A program made the translations under genes and the position numbers. Below are positions 1-7,774 of a stretch of 47,933 nucleotides of DNA, piece after piece. How positions within the stretch are numbered: position 1 is the stretch's first letter; each line of letters opens with the position of its first letter. Origin of the DNA: Clostridia bacterium (GTDB lineage: Bacteria; Bacillota; Clostridia; Oscillospirales; CAG-382); NCBI GenBank assembly GCA_017625615.1, contig JAGAKP010000007.1, positions 1 to 47,933 on the forward strand, written 5' to 3'. A model generated the notes under the pieces. The model searched no databases and had not been told where the DNA came from. It saw nothing but the letters and a program-made list of their open reading frames with translations.

Positions 1-181
1 CACGTATCTACTAAACGATTGGCTTGACTTCGGGGTAACACCGATTATAGTATTCACAGCAATTTTTGTTGTGGGTTATATCGTGATTTGGGCTATCATT
101 TATTCGATTATCCGAAGAAACACAGCCAAGCTCAATGAAATTCTGAAGAAAAAACAGCAAAATCTATCATCTGGGTTTTAG
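1..181 (+). CDS. DUF3021-family membrane protein, C-terminal fragment
   Basis: This is an open frame (codons from base 2) that enters from the left edge and ends at TAG 179-181, giving about 59 residues. It has a hydrophobic segment (VTPIIVFTAIFVVGYIVIWA), then a basic tail with R-R-N-T-A-K-L-N-E-I-L-K-K-K. That pattern of last membrane helix followed by a K-L-N-E-L-L motif is typical of DUF3021 proteins, which in Bacillota usually sit next to a LytTR regulator. The rest of the gene is outside the window, so the family call rests on a short tail only. A strong terminator follows directly. Confidence 0.6.
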   Translation, partial: TYLLNDWLDFGVTPIIVFTAIFVVGYIVIWAIIYSIIRRNTAKLNEILKKKQQNLSSGF

Positions 182-208
182 GTTCAAAATTGTTGGTGTA
201 ACACAAAG

Positions 209-238
209 AATTCCAAGTCTGCGGACTTGGAATTTTTT
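209..238 (+). terminator. Rho-independent terminator after the DUF3021 gene
   Basis: Perfect 11-bp stem (209-219 with 224-234), TGCG loop and a T-run to 238. It closes the transcription unit entering from the left. Confidence 0.88.
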
Positions 239-240
239 AT

Positions 241-306
241 CCATTGCGAAAGCAATGGCATGTAATCACGACGAAGCCGTGCGTGGAATCACGCGGCACG
301 CGCGTG
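241..306. repeat. GC-rich cluster of small hairpins (REP-like)
   Basis: Between the terminator and the MFS promoter lies a block with no coding potential. It holds a 7-bp stem closed by a GAAA tetraloop (241-258), a short CACG/CGTG stem around 268-282, and a 6-bp CACGCG/CGCGTG stem (290-306). Successive small hairpins with GNRA-type loops look like an interspersed palindromic element rather than a gene. No second copy is visible in this window. Confidence 0.4.
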
Positions 307-317
307 TATATTTTTAA

Positions 318-346
318 TTGACAACTGATTTTTTGTGTGCTATACT
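318..346 (+). promoter_or_regulatory. Sigma-A promoter of the MFS gene
   Basis: -35 TTGACA at 318-323 and -10 TATACT at 341-346 with exactly 17 bp between. This means the coding region cannot begin at the in-frame TTG that forms the -35 box, and supports the ATG at 384. Confidence 0.85.
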
Positions 347-383
347 CCGTAGTAATGTCATCACATACGGGAGGAAATATATA

Positions 384-1586
384 ATGTCACCCCAAAGAAT
401 ACGCCGTCTTAAATACGCCTGCTACACGGCAAACATATCAATGGCAGTGGTGAGCAATCTTTCGCCGGTACTGTTTCTTACCTTCCGTTCTCTTTACGGA
501 ATTTCATATTCGCTACTCGGTCTGCTCGTGCTCATAAACTTCGTTACACAGCTTACCGTTGACCTTGTTTTTTCCTTTTTCTCACATAAATTCAATATTC
601 CCAAGGCGGTCAGACTTGCGCCATATCTCACCATCGGTGGAATACTTATATACGCACTGTGGCCATTTGTTTTTCCTTCCTCGGTGTATGTGGGATTAGT
701 TATCGGAACGGTGCTTTTTTCTGCGGCAAGCGGATTTAACGAGGTACTCATAAGCCCCGTTATTGCCGCCATTCCCGCCAAGGATCCCGATCGTGAAATG
801 AGCAAGCTTCACTCCATATACGCTTGGGGCGTAGTGTTCGTGGTTATCGTCAGCACCGTTTTTCTGCTTGTTGCGGGAAGTGAAAATTGGCAGTACCTTG
901 CACTGTTTTTCGTCATAGTTCCTCTTGCCTCCGCTCTTCTTTTTGCAGGCGCCGAAATTCCTCGGATGGAAACTCCCGAAAAGGCTTCGGGCGTGCTTGA
1001 GCAGCTTAAAAACAAAACCCTCTGGCTTTGCGTAATCGCCATTTTTCTCGGCGGCGCCGCAGAATGTACTATGGCACAGTGGTGCTCGGGCTATCTCGAG
1101 CAAGCTCTCGGTATTCCAAAGGTGTGGGGTGATATTTTCGGTGTCGCTCTGTTCGCAGTGGCTCTCGGTATAGGCAGGACTTTATACGCAAAGATCGGCA
1201 AAAATATCGGTAAAGTCTTGTTTTTTGGCGCAGTAGGTGCGGCGGCGTGTTATCTTATCGCCGCAATTTCGCCCTTTCCCGTTATCGGGCTTCTCGCTTG
1301 TGCTTTCACGGGATTTTGCGTTTCAATGCTTTGGCCCGGTAACCTCGTTGCCGCCTCTGACAGAATCCCTCACGGCGGTGTGTTTTTGTTTGCCATGATG
1401 GCGGCAGGCGGAGATCTCGGCGCATCAGTTGGACCTCAGCTCGTAGGTATCGTAACCGATACGGTCATGACTTTGCCTGATATGACCGAGCAGATCGGCA
1501 TGAAGGCGGGTATGCTCGTAGGTATGCTGTTCCCCTTAATAGCAATTCCCATAAATCTGTATATGTGGAAAAAAGCAGACGGTTGA
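384..1586 (+). CDS. MFS transporter
   Basis: A 400-residue polytopic inner-membrane protein with about 12 hydrophobic helices, the usual size of a major facilitator. Substrate is unknown. The start ATG at 384 is chosen because GGAGG lies at 370-374 and a promoter ends at 346. Small-residue-rich helices such as GGAAECTMAQWCSGYLEQAL and FAMMAAGGDLGASVGPQLVG resemble sugar or sugar-phosphate type MFS permeases (FucP/NarK-like), but I cannot assign a substrate. It is monocistronic: its own promoter precedes it, and a terminator overlapping its stop codon follows. Confidence 0.85.
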   Translation: MSPQRIRRLKYACYTANISMAVVSNLSPVLFLTFRSLYGISYSLLGLLVLINFVTQLTVDLVFSFFSHKFNIPKAVRLAPYLTIGGILIYALWPFVFPSSVYVGLVIGTVLFSAASGFNEVLISPVIAAIPAKDPDREMSKLHSIYAWGVVFVVIVSTVFLLVAGSENWQYLALFFVIVPLASALLFAGAEIPRMETPEKASGVLEQLKNKTLWLCVIAIFLGGAAECTMAQWCSGYLEQALGIPKVWGDIFGVALFAVALGIGRTLYAKIGKNIGKVLFFGAVGAAACYLIAAISPFPVIGLLACAFTGFCVSMLWPGNLVAASDRIPHGGVFLFAMMAAGGDLGASVGPQLVGIVTDTVMTLPDMTEQIGMKAGMLVGMLFPLIAIPINLYMWKKADG

Positions 1587-1601
1587 TTTCCGTCTGCTTT
1601 T
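1571..1601 (+). terminator. Terminator overlapping the MFS stop codon
   Basis: A 12-bp stem (1571-1582 with 1590-1601) ends in a T-run. The stop codon TGA (1584-1586) lies in the loop, so the hairpin overlaps the end of the gene. Confidence 0.85.
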
Positions 1602-1606
1602 GGTTA

Positions 1607-1646
1607 TCGGGGTCCCCGAGAAGCCGTAAGGCTTCTTGGGGTGATT
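1607..1646 (+). repeat. 40-bp terminator-like repeat, copy 1
   Basis: First of two tandem copies (41-bp period). It begins with the palindrome GGGGTCCCC, then folds into a 12-bp stem (CCCCGAGAAGCC with GGCTTCTTGGGG, one G-T wobble) closed by a GTAA tetraloop, and ends TGATT. Near-identical copies lie at 1648-1687 and 10920-10959, with a diverged copy at 44555-44594. Confidence 0.88.
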
Positions 1647-1647
1647 G

Positions 1648-1687
1648 TCGGGGTCCCCGAGAAGCCGTAAGGCTTCTTGGGGTGATT
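1648..1687 (+). repeat. 40-bp terminator-like repeat, copy 2
   Basis: Identical to copy 1 over 40 bp. Here the hairpin is followed by a T-run (1685-1691), so this copy has the full form of an intrinsic terminator. It stands between the convergent MFS and VanY-like genes. Confidence 0.88.
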
Positions 1688-1698
1688 TTTTGGGGACT

Positions 1699-2556
1699 TT
1701 ATTGATCAGCATATTGGGAGGTTATTCCGAAGTATTCTTCAAGTGTGGTAAATTCACCGTCACCGAGATACAGCCTTTGCGCAAGCTCCTTTCCAACGTA
1801 ACGAACGTGCCAGGATTCGTACATATATCCCGTGATGCTTTCCTTTCCTTCGGGATAGCGTATAATAAACCCGTATTCGGCGCAGTTGTTCTTAAGCCAA
1901 ATTGCCTCGGGTGTATTGTTAAAATAAGGGCTTGCCTTGTTAATATCTATCGCCATTCCCGATTGATGCTCTGAATGACCGGGACGGGCAGAATATCGAT
2001 CTGCCTGCTCCTTGCCGTCTCTGTTACAAAAGCTGGTGTAAAGCATGCTTTGCAATTCGTAGGATCTGAAATCGTTTTCCGAAAACAGAGTATGACCCTC
2101 TTCCTTTGCCGCCGCACACATTTTAATAAATGCGTCTCTCGTTTCCGCCGTCATTCCGTTGGGACAATAGCTTTGTGGAAGGGGATAGGTCTTGTTAACG
2201 ATAAGAACTCCCTCAATGTAGACCACACCGTCAACGGAAAATATCTTAAATCCCTTTTCGGTGGTACCTAACTCCTCCGTAACCGCGACTGCGGGGGGCG
2301 GTACGCTTTCTTCTTCGCTTTCTTCGGGCAGAGAAACTTCACTCTCTTCAATGATAATGCTTTCTTCGGCAATGCTTTCTTCGGTAATGCTTTCCTCTGA
2401 ATTTTCGCTTTCTTCAAAGGCTTCCTCGCTTATTTCCGCGGATACCGTTTGTGAAGCGTCACCAAAGGAAACGTCGGCGGATACATCATTATTCCCGCAG
2501 GAAGCGGTGAGTATGGAACATATTAAAAGGAGTATTAAAAATATCTTCTTATTCAA
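1699..2556 (-). CDS. VanY/M15B-type D-alanyl-D-alanine carboxypeptidase lipoprotein
   Basis: A 285-residue lipoprotein: signal peptide with lipobox LTASC (Cys20), a Ser/Glu-rich linker (about residues 28-90), then a peptidase M15B domain. The zinc site is visible as S-E-H-Q-S-G-M-A-I-D-I and the C-terminal E-S-W-H-V-R motif (about residues 195-255). Family role: trimming the terminal D-Ala of peptidoglycan stem peptides at the outer membrane face. The start is a TTG with AGGGAG 8 nt upstream. It is last in an operon with ribF and a metallophosphoesterase, 15 bp behind the latter. No vancomycin-resistance genes lie nearby, so a housekeeping wall-trimming role is more likely than resistance. 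Confidence 0.9.
   Translation of the reverse strand: MNKKIFLILLLICSILTASCGNNDVSADVSFGDASQTVSAEISEEAFEESENSEESITEESIAEESIIIEESEVSLPEESEEESVPPPAVAVTEELGTTEKGFKIFSVDGVVYIEGVLIVNKTYPLPQSYCPNGMTAETRDAFIKMCAAAKEEGHTLFSENDFRSYELQSMLYTSFCNRDGKEQADRYSARPGHSEHQSGMAIDINKASPYFNNTPEAIWLKNNCAEYGFIIRYPEGKESITGYMYESWHVRYVGKELAQRLYLGDGEFTTLEEYFGITSQYADQ
2356..2400 (-). repeat. 15-bp tandem repeat inside the linker of the VanY-like gene
   Basis: Three consecutive 15-bp units (2356-2370, 2371-2385, 2386-2400; the first two differ at one base) encode S-I-x-E-E type repeats of the linker. Such in-frame repeats can change length by slippage without breaking the reading frame. Confidence 0.75.
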
Positions 2557-2571
2557 GCAACTTGCTCCCTT

Positions 2572-3438
2572 TTATTTGGTCTTAAGTTCAATTATTATAA
2601 GCTCCGGACGGTTATTAAAGCGTATGGGTACGGAGCTGTTTCCTATACCGCGGCTAATAACCATATCCGTCAACTCTTCCGTATAAACACCCTCGGTGTA
2701 TTTGGGGAACCAGCCTTGGCTTGGCACGTATACCGCGCCGAAGAAGGGGAGTCTTGCCTGACCTCCGTGTGCGTGACCCGTCAGAACGAGATCAAACCCC
2801 GCTTCACGGTATACGTCAAACAATTCGGGACGGTGTGAAAGCAGTACGGCGTATCCGTCCCTTTCGGGAAGTGAAGTTAAAAATCCCCGCATTACGTCGG
2901 GATAAACGGATTGGTCTGCACTCTCGTCAAAGGCGGGATCGATCACTCCCGCAATGGTTATTTTTTCTCCGTCCTTTTTGATTTCCGCAATCGTGTTTTC
3001 CAAGATCGTCACGCCCGCACTTTTGAGTCCCGCCTTCAGCTTTTCGTATTCCTCGGGAATACGGGATTCGTGGTTGCCGGGAATATAGTAGCAGGGCGCG
3101 ATCTCAACGGCGCCCTCCGCAAAACGGAGCGTAAGAGATACGTCGATTCTGCGGGAATCAACCATATCGCCCGTGAAAACGATAATATCGGGCTGTGCCT
3201 CCTTAAGGGCTTCCAATAGTTTTATGTTGTCTTTTCCCATTTCGCCGTCGTGCAGGTCGGAAATATGGGCTATTTTATATCCGTCAAAGACCTCGGGCAG
3301 GTTTTCCTCGGTCAGCGTAACGTTGGTTACCGTCAACGCAGTGTTTGCCCACAGCACCCAAGCGGTGAACAGGACTAAAACTACAAGAAATACTGTCCCG
3401 ATCGTCTTTTGCTTTTTTGTAAAGGTGATCTTTTTCAT
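2572..3438 (-). CDS. Membrane-anchored metallophosphoesterase (YkuE/YaeI-like)
   Basis: A 288-residue calcineurin-like phosphoesterase with an N-terminal membrane helix (about residues 12-32). The metal-binding motifs are all present in order: D-L-H (61-63), G-D-M-V-D (90-94), G-N-H-E, L-S-H-R-P, and T-G-H-A-H-G-G. The last motif with GHAHGGQ is typical of the YkuE/YaeI branch, thought to act on lipid or nucleotide pyrophosphates at the membrane; the substrate here is unknown. Its ATG overlaps the ribF stop by 4 bp (ATGA), so translation is likely coupled, and the VanY-like gene follows after 15 bp. Confidence 0.9.
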   Translation of the reverse strand: MKKITFTKKQKTIGTVFLVVLVLFTAWVLWANTALTVTNVTLTEENLPEVFDGYKIAHISDLHDGEMGKDNIKLLEALKEAQPDIIVFTGDMVDSRRIDVSLTLRFAEGAVEIAPCYYIPGNHESRIPEEYEKLKAGLKSAGVTILENTIAEIKKDGEKITIAGVIDPAFDESADQSVYPDVMRGFLTSLPERDGYAVLLSHRPELFDVYREAGFDLVLTGHAHGGQARLPFFGAVYVPSQGWFPKYTEGVYTEELTDMVISRGIGNSSVPIRFNNRPELIIIELKTK

Positions 3439-4346
3439 CGTTCGTTAATTATCTTTTTTGCATTTTCGCGGTCTGCGGTTATCTGTGCGATAAGCTCGTC
3501 AAGAGTTTCAAACCTTTTTTCTCCCCGCAGATATTTCAAAAATTCGGTCCTTATTATTCTGCCGTAGATATTTTCTTCAAAATCAAAAATATAGGTCTCC
3601 GCACCCCGTCGGTGGGTTCCCACGGTAGGCTTGGTGCCGATATCCGTTATGCCGTAGTATTCGTTGCCGTTAAAAATGGTTTTGGTAATATAAACTCCGT
3701 CCTTTGGAACGGTCATATTTTCGGGAATAAGTGTATTAGCGGTAGGAAATCCGATCGTTCTGCCAAGCTTTTTTCCGTCCATTACCTCGCCCTGCAGACA
3801 GTACGGTCTTCCCAACAAGCGGTTGGCGTTTTCAATATCGCCCTCTTCAATAAGGCTTCTTATACGGGAGGAGCTTACGGGCGCGCCGTCAAGCAAAACG
3901 GGCGGTATTATCTCCGTTTCAATCCCGTGCTTTTCACACAGAGCTTTAAGGGCTTCGGAATCTCCTTTTCCGCCTGCACCGAAGGTATAGTTAAATCCGC
4001 AGAACACCTTTTTTGCCTTAAGGCACCCTTTGAGCACCTTTATTACAAATTCCTCGCATTTAAGCTTGCGTACGCTTTCATCAAAGGGAAAGGTAATAAG
4101 CACGTCGGTTCCCAGAGATTCGAAAATACGTTTTTTCTCGTCTTCGTCGGAAAGCTTCTTTTTATCAAAAACGCTTTTTGGAGAATTTTCAAAGGTCCAT
4201 ATAACGGTATCAATCCCCGTTTTTTCGGCGTATTCCCTTGCCGATGAAATGACAGCTTTGTGTCCGATATGAACGCCGTCAAAATACCCAAGCGCCACCG
4301 CGGAGGGATTATTCAATTCCGTAAAAGGGCTGCTGTATACCGTCAT
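3435..4346 (-). CDS. ribF: Bifunctional riboflavin kinase / FAD synthetase
   Basis: A 303-residue cytosolic enzyme that turns riboflavin into FMN and then FAD, normal length for RibF. The N-terminal adenylyltransferase domain shows G-Y-F-D-G-V-H-I-G-H (about residues 21-30) and a F-N-Y-T-F-G-A-G-G-K-G-D loop. The C-terminal flavokinase domain shows G-R-T-I-G-F-P-T-A-N and D-G-V-Y-I. It is first in an operon with a metallophosphoesterase (4-bp overlap) and a VanY-like lipoprotein, reading from a strong promoter at 4385-4413. AAGGAG lies 12 nt before the ATG, slightly far. No FMN riboswitch is visible in the 5' region. Confidence 0.95.
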   Translation of the reverse strand: MTVYSSPFTELNNPSAVALGYFDGVHIGHKAVISSAREYAEKTGIDTVIWTFENSPKSVFDKKKLSDEDEKKRIFESLGTDVLITFPFDESVRKLKCEEFVIKVLKGCLKAKKVFCGFNYTFGAGGKGDSEALKALCEKHGIETEIIPPVLLDGAPVSSSRIRSLIEEGDIENANRLLGRPYCLQGEVMDGKKLGRTIGFPTANTLIPENMTVPKDGVYITKTIFNGNEYYGITDIGTKPTVGTHRRGAETYIFDFEENIYGRIIRTEFLKYLRGEKRFETLDELIAQITADRENAKKIINER

Positions 4347-4384
4347 TTTCCAATGCTTCTCCTTTCTCTTAACGTAACTTAATA

Positions 4385-4413
4385 ATTATATATTCTTTTA
4401 AAACAAAAGTCAA
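4385..4413 (-). promoter_or_regulatory. Promoter of the ribF operon
   Basis: Minus-strand -35 TTGACT (4413-4408), 17-bp spacer, -10 TATAAT (4390-4385). Confidence 0.82.
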
Positions 4414-4473
4414 TCCAAATATAAACGAAATAATAACGCCTTGTAACTTTACCTCGAATACTTGCCGCTTTTG

Positions 4474-4502
4474 TTGACATCTGCTGTATTATGTAGTATA
4501 AT
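4474..4502 (+). promoter_or_regulatory. Consensus promoter of the PdaA-like gene
   Basis: -35 TTGACA (4474-4479), 17-bp spacer, -10 TATAAT (4497-4502), a perfect sigma-A consensus. It fires away from the ribF promoter, about 60 bp to the left. Confidence 0.9.
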
Positions 4503-4538
4503 TTTCCCGTAATACAGTTATTTATCGGGGGTTGAAAA

Positions 4539-5648
4539 ATGAAAAAATTAAGCCTGTTAATTATATCCTGCTTGCTTGCTGCTTGCGTGTTCGGCTGTGA
4601 AGCCGATTTGAATAACAGCAGTCTTCCGTCGGACGCGTCCGAAACAGTCTCCCTTCCCGAGGAGAGCGTTGAGGAATCGAAAGCGGAAATAAGCGTTGAG
4701 GAATCGGACGAGGTTTCCGAAGAAAGCGCCCTTCCCGAGGAAAGCGCCCTCCCCGAGGTATCCGAGGAGGAAAGCGCCCTTCCCGAGGTGTCCGAGGAGG
4801 TCAGCGAGGAGGAGCTTACCGACCGTACCGCAACCGTTACCCATAAGATAACGGGAAAAGGCTTTACCTATACGGGACTTCCCGCTTTGATGCAGATCGA
4901 ATACACCGTCAAGGATGCCGATAACCTTCGGGGACTTGACGCAAAAAGACAGGATCACAGCTACGGCGTCGCAAAGGACGGCAAGCCCCACAATATAACC
5001 GTAATGAATCAGGACAGATTCGATTCATACGGCACCAACGCTCTCGCTTGGGACAACAAGACGGAGGAAAAGGTTCTGTACCTCACCTTTGATTGCGGCT
5101 ATAAGTATGAGGATCTCGTCACCCGCATACTGGATACGTTAAAGGAAAAACAAGTTCCCGCGGCGTTTTTCTGCACTATAGATTATCTTCGCGCCGCTCC
5201 TGACGACGCCGCGAGAATGATCGCAGACGGTCATATCGTAGGCAACCACAGTGCAACTCACCCCGGTGATTGCTCTGCAATCAGCCGTGAGAAGATGGCT
5301 TGGGAGGTGCTCGGAGTTGAAAATTATCTCCGTGAAAACTTCGGCTATACCTCAAAATATTTTCGCTTTCCTTGCGGTGTGTATTCCGAAAATGCCATTG
5401 AGCTTGTAAACAGCATAGGTTACCGTTCCGTGTTCTGGTCAATAGCTCACGTGGATTGGGACCCCGCAAATCAGCCCGGTGAGGAGATATCCTTCAACAC
5501 TGTGACCTCACGCCTCCATCCCGGCGCGGTGATACTTCTTCACTCCACCTCGCCCGATAACGCGGCAATACTTGCGGATTTTATAGATTACTGCACCGAG
5601 CAGGGCTATACCTTCCGTTCACTTGACCAATACGAATACTGGAATTAA
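4539..5648 (+). CDS. PdaA-like polysaccharide deacetylase lipoprotein
   Basis: A 369-residue lipoprotein: lipobox-type signal peptide (A-A-C-V-F-G-C), a long Ser/Glu/Val linker (about residues 28-95), and a NodB-type deacetylase domain (about 180-365). Visible motifs are T-F-D-C-G-Y, H-S-A-T-H-P (zinc ligands), R-F-P-C-G-V-Y-S-E, F-W-S-I-A-H-V-D-W and H-P-G-A-V-I-L-L-H. Together they match the PdaA branch (N-acetylmuramic deacetylases that start muramic delta-lactam formation in spore cortex). As in PdaA, motif 1 lacks the usual second Asp (TFDDG); here it is Cys. Spore-cortex versus vegetative wall role cannot be decided from sequence. It is monocistronic. Confidence 0.85.
   Translation: MKKLSLLIISCLLAACVFGCEADLNNSSLPSDASETVSLPEESVEESKAEISVEESDEVSEESALPEESALPEVSEEESALPEVSEEVSEEELTDRTATVTHKITGKGFTYTGLPALMQIEYTVKDADNLRGLDAKRQDHSYGVAKDGKPHNITVMNQDRFDSYGTNALAWDNKTEEKVLYLTFDCGYKYEDLVTRILDTLKEKQVPAAFFCTIDYLRAAPDDAARMIADGHIVGNHSATHPGDCSAISREKMAWEVLGVENYLRENFGYTSKYFRFPCGVYSENAIELVNSIGYRSVFWSIAHVDWDPANQPGEEISFNTVTSRLHPGAVILLHSTSPDNAAILADFIDYCTEQGYTFRSLDQYEYWN
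4723..4800 (+). repeat. 30-bp tandem repeat in the linker of the PdaA-like gene
   Basis: Two 30-bp units (4741-4770 and 4771-4800, two mismatches) are preceded by an 18-bp partial unit (4723-4740). They encode the E-S-A-L-P-E-V-S-E-E module. The units are in frame, so copy-number change would only alter linker length. Confidence 0.82.
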
Positions 5649-5657
5649 ACTGTTTGC

Positions 5658-5683
5658 GCGGACTCCTCGGAGTCCGCTTTCTT
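5658..5683 (+). terminator. Terminator after the PdaA-like gene
   Basis: 8-bp GC-rich stem (5658-5665 with 5670-5677), CTCG loop, then a T-rich tail. Confidence 0.8.
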
Positions 5684-5731
5684 TGCGTTGTAAAAATAAT
5701 GTTAAATTATAAGGAATAACCTCCGTTTATG

Positions 5732-5760
5732 TTGACTTTTCTTTTAGTCGGTGGTAAACT
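5732..5760 (+). promoter_or_regulatory. Promoter of the FkbH-ACP-MBOAT-DHHW operon
   Basis: -35 TTGACT (5732-5737), 17-bp spacer, -10 TAAACT (5755-5760). A start at the in-frame GTG 5751 is excluded because it falls in this promoter. Confidence 0.7.
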
Positions 5761-5792
5761 GTAAAGGTAAAAATAAAATGGGAGGGACTGTA

Positions 5793-7520
5793 TTGAAAAC
5801 ACCCACCTTCGTGGAATTAAAAAAGAACCTTAAAAAGGATTTTTCTTCGCTTCCCGTCATCCGCTTGGGCATTATAGGAGATTGTGCTACTCAGCATATC
5901 GCCCTTTCTCTTCGCGGCTGGGGATACGAAAAAGGCATAAATTTTGATATTTTCGATTCCGATTATAACCAGATAGACGCACAGACAATGGACCCTGCGT
6001 CCGAGCTGTACGAATTTTCTCCCGCATATACCGCAGTTATAAACTGCACCGAAAAATTATATATGCGTTTTTGCGAAACTCCGCTGGATATGCGCTCTTC
6101 CTTTGCCGCTACCATTTGCGACAGTATGGTTTCCGTATGGAGCAGAATATCCGAAAACTGCCGTTCAAGGATAATTCAGTTTAATTTCCCCGTGTGGGAT
6201 GACCGTGTGTTCGGCGATTTCGGCGGTAAAACCACGGATTCCTTCGTGTTCCAGACGAGAAAATTAAATATGCTTCTTGCGGAAAAGGCAGGCGAGTATA
6301 AGAACGTATTTATCTGCGATATAGAGGGAATACAGAGCCGTGTCGGTGAAAAGGCACTGCGTGACAGTAAGATGTTCTGCATTGCAAAGATGCCCTTCCG
6401 TACGGATATTCTTCCTCTCGTTGCCCGCACCGTGACGGATACCGTCCTTGCAGCAGAGGGAAAAATTAAAAAATGCGTTGTTCTTGACCTTGATAACACC
6501 CTTTGGGGCGGCGTGGTCGGCGATGACGGTACCGACGGAATACAGATCGGCGAGCTTGGCTCGGGACACGCCTTCACACAGTTCCAGCATTGGCTCAAGG
6601 AGCTTAAAAACCGCGGTATAATCCTTTGCGTTTGCTCAAAGAATAACGAGGAAAACGCAAAAGATCCCTTTATAAACCACCCCGAAATGGTGCTCCGTCT
6701 TGAGGATATCTCCGTTTTCGTTGCCAACTGGGAGGATAAAGCTAGTAATATCCGCTATATCCGCGACGTGCTCAATATCGGTATGGACAGTATGGTGTTC
6801 CTTGACGATAACCCCTTTGAGCGTGAAGCGGTAAGAAGCCTCGTGCCCGAGATAACCGTTCCCGAATTACCCGAAAATCCCGAGGATTACGTGGATTATC
6901 TTCGTAACGAGGATCTCTTCGGTACTGCCTCCTATTCCAAGGAGGACCGTATGCGTACCGACCAGTACCGCGCCGAGGCAGAGCGTGTGTCGTTGCAGAG
7001 CAAGTGCAACGATTACGACGATTATCTTATGAGCCTTGAAATGGTTGCGGAGGCAAATCCCTTCGATGCATACCATTTTCCCCGTATTGCACAGCTTACA
7101 CAGCGCTCCAATCAGTTCAATCTCCGCACCGTAAGATATACGGAGCAGGAAATAGAGGATATCGCATCCGACGATAAATATATAACCATTTATTTCACCC
7201 TTAAGGATAAATTCGGCGACCACGGTCTTATCTCCGCCGTTATAATGGAAAAGCGGGAAGACGCTTTGTTTGTAAACACCTATCTTATGTCCTGCCGTGT
7301 CCTTAAGCGTGGTATGGAGGAGTTTATCATAAACACTATGGTGGAGACCGCCAAGAATAACGGATATAAAAAGGTTATCGGCGAATATCTTCCCACTGCC
7401 AAAAACGCAATGGTTGCGGGCATTTACGAAAAGCTCGGCTTTACCCGCGTAAACGATAATATCTTTACCGCAGAAGTCGAAAGCTTTGAATACAACAAAA
7501 CACATATTCGGAAAGGATAA
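5793..7520 (+). CDS. FkbH-like HAD-IIIC protein (ACP-loading enzyme)
   Basis: About 575 residues in three parts: an N-terminal GDSL-like domain (I-I-G-D-C-A-T-Q-H, residues 20-30), a HAD core with D-L-D-N-T-L-W-G-G-V-V-G-D-D-G (Asp232, Asp234) and F-L-D-D-N-P-F-E-R, and a C-terminal GNAT-like domain ending M-V-A-G-I-Y-E-K-L-G-F. Characterised FkbH proteins take the three-carbon unit of 1,3-bisphosphoglycerate, load it on an acyl carrier protein and dephosphorylate it to glyceryl-ACP. An ACP gene follows after 8 bp, then MBOAT and DHHW genes, so I infer it charges that ACP for export to a surface polymer. Start TTG 5793 is preferred: GGAGGG lies 6 nt upstream. ATG 5778 is an alternative. The actual acyl group is unproven. 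Confidence 0.85.
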   Translation: MKTPTFVELKKNLKKDFSSLPVIRLGIIGDCATQHIALSLRGWGYEKGINFDIFDSDYNQIDAQTMDPASELYEFSPAYTAVINCTEKLYMRFCETPLDMRSSFAATICDSMVSVWSRISENCRSRIIQFNFPVWDDRVFGDFGGKTTDSFVFQTRKLNMLLAEKAGEYKNVFICDIEGIQSRVGEKALRDSKMFCIAKMPFRTDILPLVARTVTDTVLAAEGKIKKCVVLDLDNTLWGGVVGDDGTDGIQIGELGSGHAFTQFQHWLKELKNRGIILCVCSKNNEENAKDPFINHPEMVLRLEDISVFVANWEDKASNIRYIRDVLNIGMDSMVFLDDNPFEREAVRSLVPEITVPELPENPEDYVDYLRNEDLFGTASYSKEDRMRTDQYRAEAERVSLQSKCNDYDDYLMSLEMVAEANPFDAYHFPRIAQLTQRSNQFNLRTVRYTEQEIEDIASDDKYITIYFTLKDKFGDHGLISAVIMEKREDALFVNTYLMSCRVLKRGMEEFIINTMVETAKNNGYKKVIGEYLPTAKNAMVAGIYEKLGFTRVNDNIFTAEVESFEYNKTHIRKG

Positions 7521-7528
7521 AAAACAAA

Positions 7529-7765
7529 ATGAATGAAATTTACGAAAGACTCAATAAAGTATTCGCAGACGTTTTTGATGAAGATATAACCGTTACCGCA
7601 GAAACCACCGCAGAGGATATCGAGGATTGGGATTCTCTTACCCATATCACTCTTATCTCCGCAATCGAGGACGAATTCCGTATGAAGTTCAGTATGAAGG
7701 AAGTCGTCGGTATGAACAACGTGGGCGAGCTTGCAGATATCGTTGCTTCCCGCAGAAAGAGGTAA
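7529..7765 (+). CDS. Acyl carrier protein
   Basis: A 78-residue acidic protein of normal ACP length. The phosphopantetheine site is D-S-L in W-D-S-L-T-H, with Ser36 as the predicted attachment residue. It lies 8 bp after the FkbH-like gene and 9 bp before the MBOAT gene, away from any fatty-acid synthesis gene. This context makes it a dedicated carrier handing an activated acyl group from the FkbH-like enzyme to the membrane acyltransferase, as DltC does between DltA and DltB. That it carries glycerate is inference. Confidence 0.92.
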   Translation: MNEIYERLNKVFADVFDEDITVTAETTAEDIEDWDSLTHITLISAIEDEFRMKFSMKEVVGMNNVGELADIVASRRKR

Positions 7766-7774
7766 TTACAGAAA

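Noticed and set aside
4347-4538. FMN riboswitch upstream of ribF
   Set aside because: The short leader between the ribF promoter and ATG (about 40 nt) is too small for an RFN element.
2356-4800. CRISPR-like array from short repeats
   Set aside because: The 15-bp and 30-bp units are in-frame protein-coding repeats without spacers.
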